Positions 61,001 through 64,000 of a stretch of 64,000 bases of DNA are shown one piece after another. Origin of the DNA: Eutypella sp. D-1. Its lineage: Eukaryota; Ascomycota; Sordariomycetes; Xylariales; Diatrypaceae. Position 1 is the stretch's first letter. The number at the start of each line of letters is the position of its first letter. The stretch spans positions 124,001-188,000 of the forward strand of contig JAJTTP010000019.1 in assembly GCA_023313575.1 (NCBI GenBank), in the 5' to 3' direction. Both the position numbers and the translations under genes were made by a program. The notes under the pieces are model-generated. The model was not told the DNA's origin. It did no database searches and saw nothing but the letters and a program-made list of their open reading frames with translations.

Positions 61001-63051
61001 GTACGACGGTTCTCCGTCGTACGGCCGGATTGTCAACGAATACGGAGGCGGCGGCATCGAGCGAGCCATCGGGGGGGCATGGCACGATGGAATTAAAATT
61101 AGCTGCCTTAAGTGGGCGGTTGCGAAGTCATCGTGCCGGGTGCTAACTAATTAAGATACCAAGATACCATCTGTGTAATTACTGCTCCCCATCCCCCCCC
61201 TATGGAGAGGTATATGCTCTGAGTAATAGGGCCGTCTTACTGGTCCGGCGGCCCACGTCAGTGAAGACATGGCACACTTGAGACGCCCACAATCCTCCCT
61301 ATGATGGGGCTAGGGGCGGCAAACTACCCGTTGCGTCTACTCCGACCGAATCCTCTCCGGCCCCAAACTTGACAACAGTGGGTTAGCATAATTATTGTAC
61401 TTGGGAGCGATGTTCTAGAAGAAGAAGATACACCTATTAAAGTTGTCTTGCTGTCGTTAGAAAAGAATTATCAAGATCGGATCTAAAGACAGCTTGGATG
61501 ATCGAAGTTCATAAGAAATAGTTAGTTATAGAAAACCTGACAAAAGATTAACTTATCAGTCCCACTCTGCGAAGGAGAATGAAGCCAAGGGGGGTCCTTG
61601 CGCCTTTGCCAAGTCCCTCTTTGAGCCTCCTTTTCCTCTTTTTGCCCGCCATTGCAACCCCTGTAACCCTTCCTAGGCCAGATATAGACAGGCTTGTTTC
61701 GAGATCGTCATGCCCCGACCCAGAGTCTGGCAGTCGAGCAGTCTGGCGTTGCAAACTGCCCAAGCCCTCTCCCCTGCAGTAGCAGCACTGCGCGCGCGCG
61801 CTGCATACTTCATTACTATGGTCTTTTTTTCAAAATTGCGTACTAATAGCCTAGTTAGTAGTAGCCTCTGACAGTTTTACGGTGGTGCCTTGGACACCAC
61901 TTTTGTAATCGCGACCCTCATACCCTGCTTCGCTCGTCAAACGCCCACGGTACCGAGTCGCTGACCTGTTATTGGTGCTTCTCTTTTTCCTCGTTTCGCC
62001 TTTTTCCTCGTGCTAGGCCGCTGCCACGATGTCTAAACGGCAATCTCGGCGGGCTCTTCGACTCTTCGACTCAGGGATCCATCGGCCACCCCTGCTTGTC
62101 TCCCCCTTGTACTCTCGCGCCCAATATCCGTAGGCTCTACTGGGCTCGCTTCTTCAGGAGATACCAGGTGGTTACCCGCAAGCCAGACATTTTACCACTA
62201 TACAATCTGCCGCTGAACGTGCTGCAGAAGCCGCCGGGTAAGGGCAGGGGCCAGGTTCCATATATCTTGGTATGATCTACGGGGGAATCGCCTGATATTT
62301 TTTTCTCTTCGCTTTCGAGACTTGGCGGATCTCGTTCCTGTACAGGCATACAGGGCTTGTGCACCCCTTCTTTCTCTGTGGTGTCTCTTGTGGTGGTGGG
62401 TTCCCACATCCCGATTTCATGCATGAGAAGGCCGTGATCCCCTCTTGCTTCCTTCCCGCTCGCATCGTTCCCCTTCTCGAAACTAATTCCCCCAACGAGG
62501 CAAAATTACCGTGTTGTTGTTGTTTTTTTTCTCTTCCTCTTCACTTCTACCCTCGTCGTCGCTGGTTCGCCATCCACGCCGATTGTCTGTTGACCGACCT
62601 AGGCCAAACAGTATTTTGTTTTCTCTCATTTTTTTCGAATAATAATTAGACCGACCCTTTCGTTTCTCACTCCCTCACGCGTGCCCTTCAACCCGCTATG
62701 CATCATTAACAGAGTTGAACAGCCGCTTTCCCTCCCTTCCCTCCCCGATTCTCCCGACGCTCATTTCGATACGCATTTCGCGCATTCAGCAGGCTCTGAA
62801 TTAACTCACTCTGACGAACGAAGGGGAAAACGAACGCACTGACGGTACGAAGGATATATATATACCAAGCAGTGGAGGATATTCTTAATTGAAGAGGCGG
62901 AGTAGTTTGGTCGACTGAATCGGGTGGTGATAGCGCGTGGAAAAGAGAGTGTGTTTGGGAAAAACTTCCGACTCGAGCGACGATTATAACGCGATCGAAT
63001 TTCTAATACGGACGAAGCAACACTCACCACTTCCTTTTCCATTCCTTCAAA
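58071..63051. other. 5-kb intergenic region upstream of noxB
   Basis: No gene supported on either strand. A (TA)n tract lies at about 59227-59250. Near 60840-60912 a leader-like pyrimidine-rich stretch ends in AAAATGG followed directly by GTTCG, but no matching downstream exon was found. The last kilobase is a C/T-rich leader for noxB. Confidence 0.45.
59227..59250. repeat. (TA)n microsatellite
   Basis: About twelve uninterrupted TA units. Confidence 0.8.
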
Positions 63052-64000
63052 ATGTCAAGTTTCGACTACTCGGAGAAGCCTACGGAGCGGTCAAGATGGA
63101 CGCCGTTAACGAGGATGTTGCTTTCGGGAGAGATGACGCAGGAGAAACAGAAGGAGTTGACAGCTCGGGAAAAGTTCGACCGGTGGATGATTAACGAGGG
63201 TTACCGGAGATTGTGCGTACCGCATCCAATATGAAAATGCGTGAGTTGCTACGGCGGGAGCGAGATGTACTAACCAGATTCCTTTTGCCAGCTTCGTGTT
63301 CGTGTTCGTGGCCCTCCATGCCCTCGTTTTCTCCTTCGGCTTCGTCCATTATTCCCTCAAGGACAATTTACAGAAAGCGCGAGATATCTTCGGGCCGACA
63401 CTCATGATCGCGCGTTCGGCAGCGCTGGTGCTCCACGTCGACGTGGCGCTGGTTCTCTTCCCCGTGTGCCGGACCTTCATATCATATGCCCGGCGGACGC
63501 CGCTCAACGGTATCATCCAGTTCGACAAGAACATCACGTTCCACATCACGACGGCGTGGTCGATCTTCTTTTTCTCCTGGGTGCACACCATCGCGCATTG
63601 GGTCAACTTCGCGCTGGTGGCCGCCAAGAACGGACTGGGCTTCTACGGGTGGCTCGTGGCCAACCTCGCGTCCGGCCCGGGCTGGACGGGGTACTTCATG
63701 TTGATCGCGCTGACGGGCATGGTGCTGACGTCGTACGAGAAGCCGCGCCGGGCCAACTACGAGCGCTTCTGGTACACGCACCACATGTTCATCGTGTTCT
63801 TCATGTTCTGGTCGATCCACGGCGCCTTCTGCATGATCCAGCCCGACTTCGCGCCCTTCTGCGTCTCCATCGGCTCGAGCTCAATCGGCGTCTTCTGGCA
63901 ATTCTGGACCTGGGGCGGCTACGTGTACCTGGCGGAGCGCATCGCGCGCGAGCTGCGCGGCCGCGACAAGACTTACATCTCCAAGGTCATCCAGCACCCC
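63052..64000 (+). CDS. noxB: NADPH oxidase NoxB, N-terminal part (cut by right edge)
   Basis: Exon 1 is 63052-63212. A 79-bp intron (GTGCGT, GTACTAACC, TTGCCAG) follows, and exon 2 runs from 63292 off the window. The N-terminal extension (MSSFDYSEKPTERSRWTPLT, then GEMTQEKQKELTAREKFDRW) is the feature that separates fungal NoxB from NoxA. Membrane helices of the ferric-reductase/gp91phox domain follow, with haem-ligand histidines in SAALVLHVDVAL, WVHTIAHW, WYTHHMFIVFF and WSIHGAFC. The sequence stops at ISKVIQHP, just before the FAD-binding domain. NoxB makes superoxide at membranes and is needed in many ascomycetes for ascospore germination and invasive growth. It lacks EF hands and is regulated through NoxR, Rac and a tetraspanin. 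Confidence 0.95.

Overview
The window is from a filamentous ascomycete (Pezizomycotina, probably Sordariomycetes). Genes carry short introns (about 50-130 bp) with GTRNGT donors, CTAAC/CTAAT branch sites and YAG acceptors. The gene set is also typical of filamentous fungi: NoxB, a HeLo-domain cell-death protein, a NACHT NLR, GH43, a Kelch-TM protein and an Hva1_TUDOR protein. I could not fix the genus from sequence alone. Most gene models were built by joining reading frames at splice signals, and the coding sums close in frame.

Layout. About 1-33 kb is gene-sparse and accessory in character. It holds a truncated transcription-factor-like gene at the left edge, a small zinc-binding remnant, a decayed STAND-type gene, a Kelch membrane protein, and a solo LTR with a 5-bp target duplication sitting in a dispersed repeat. 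Next come a phosphoketolase remnant, a 2OG-Fe(II) oxygenase-like protein, a secreted acidic low-complexity protein, an Hva1_TUDOR protein, a secreted CBM9-like protein, a second copy of the dispersed repeat, a secreted GH43 enzyme and a single-pass membrane protein. The segment ends with a tandem pair on the minus strand: a HeLo-domain protein (30458-31243) and a NACHT-ankyrin NLR (25278-29712).

About 34-64 kb is mostly conserved housekeeping: PI4P 5-kinase (Mss4 type), COA6, SYS1, two small hypotheticals, glutaryl-CoA dehydrogenase, a 147-residue UBC4/5-type E2, and NADPH oxidase NoxB cut by the right edge. Long intergenic stretches rich in microsatellites and pyrimidine tracts separate them. 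A second degraded patch lies at about 48.6-52.2 kb.

Main discovery candidate: the HeLo protein and the neighbouring NLR share an 18-residue motif with ten identities and no gaps (I-N-Q-[ST]-x-N-x-G-x-T-V-x-x-H-x-G-x-N). It lies at the C-terminus of the HeLo protein and at the extreme N-terminus of the NLR. This is the architecture of HET-S/NWD2-type amyloid signalosomes, in which the receptor templates amyloid folding of its effector to trigger cell death. The exact motif is not one I can match to a named class. The NLR also has an unusual C-terminal block of about four 70-residue helical repeats after its ankyrins.
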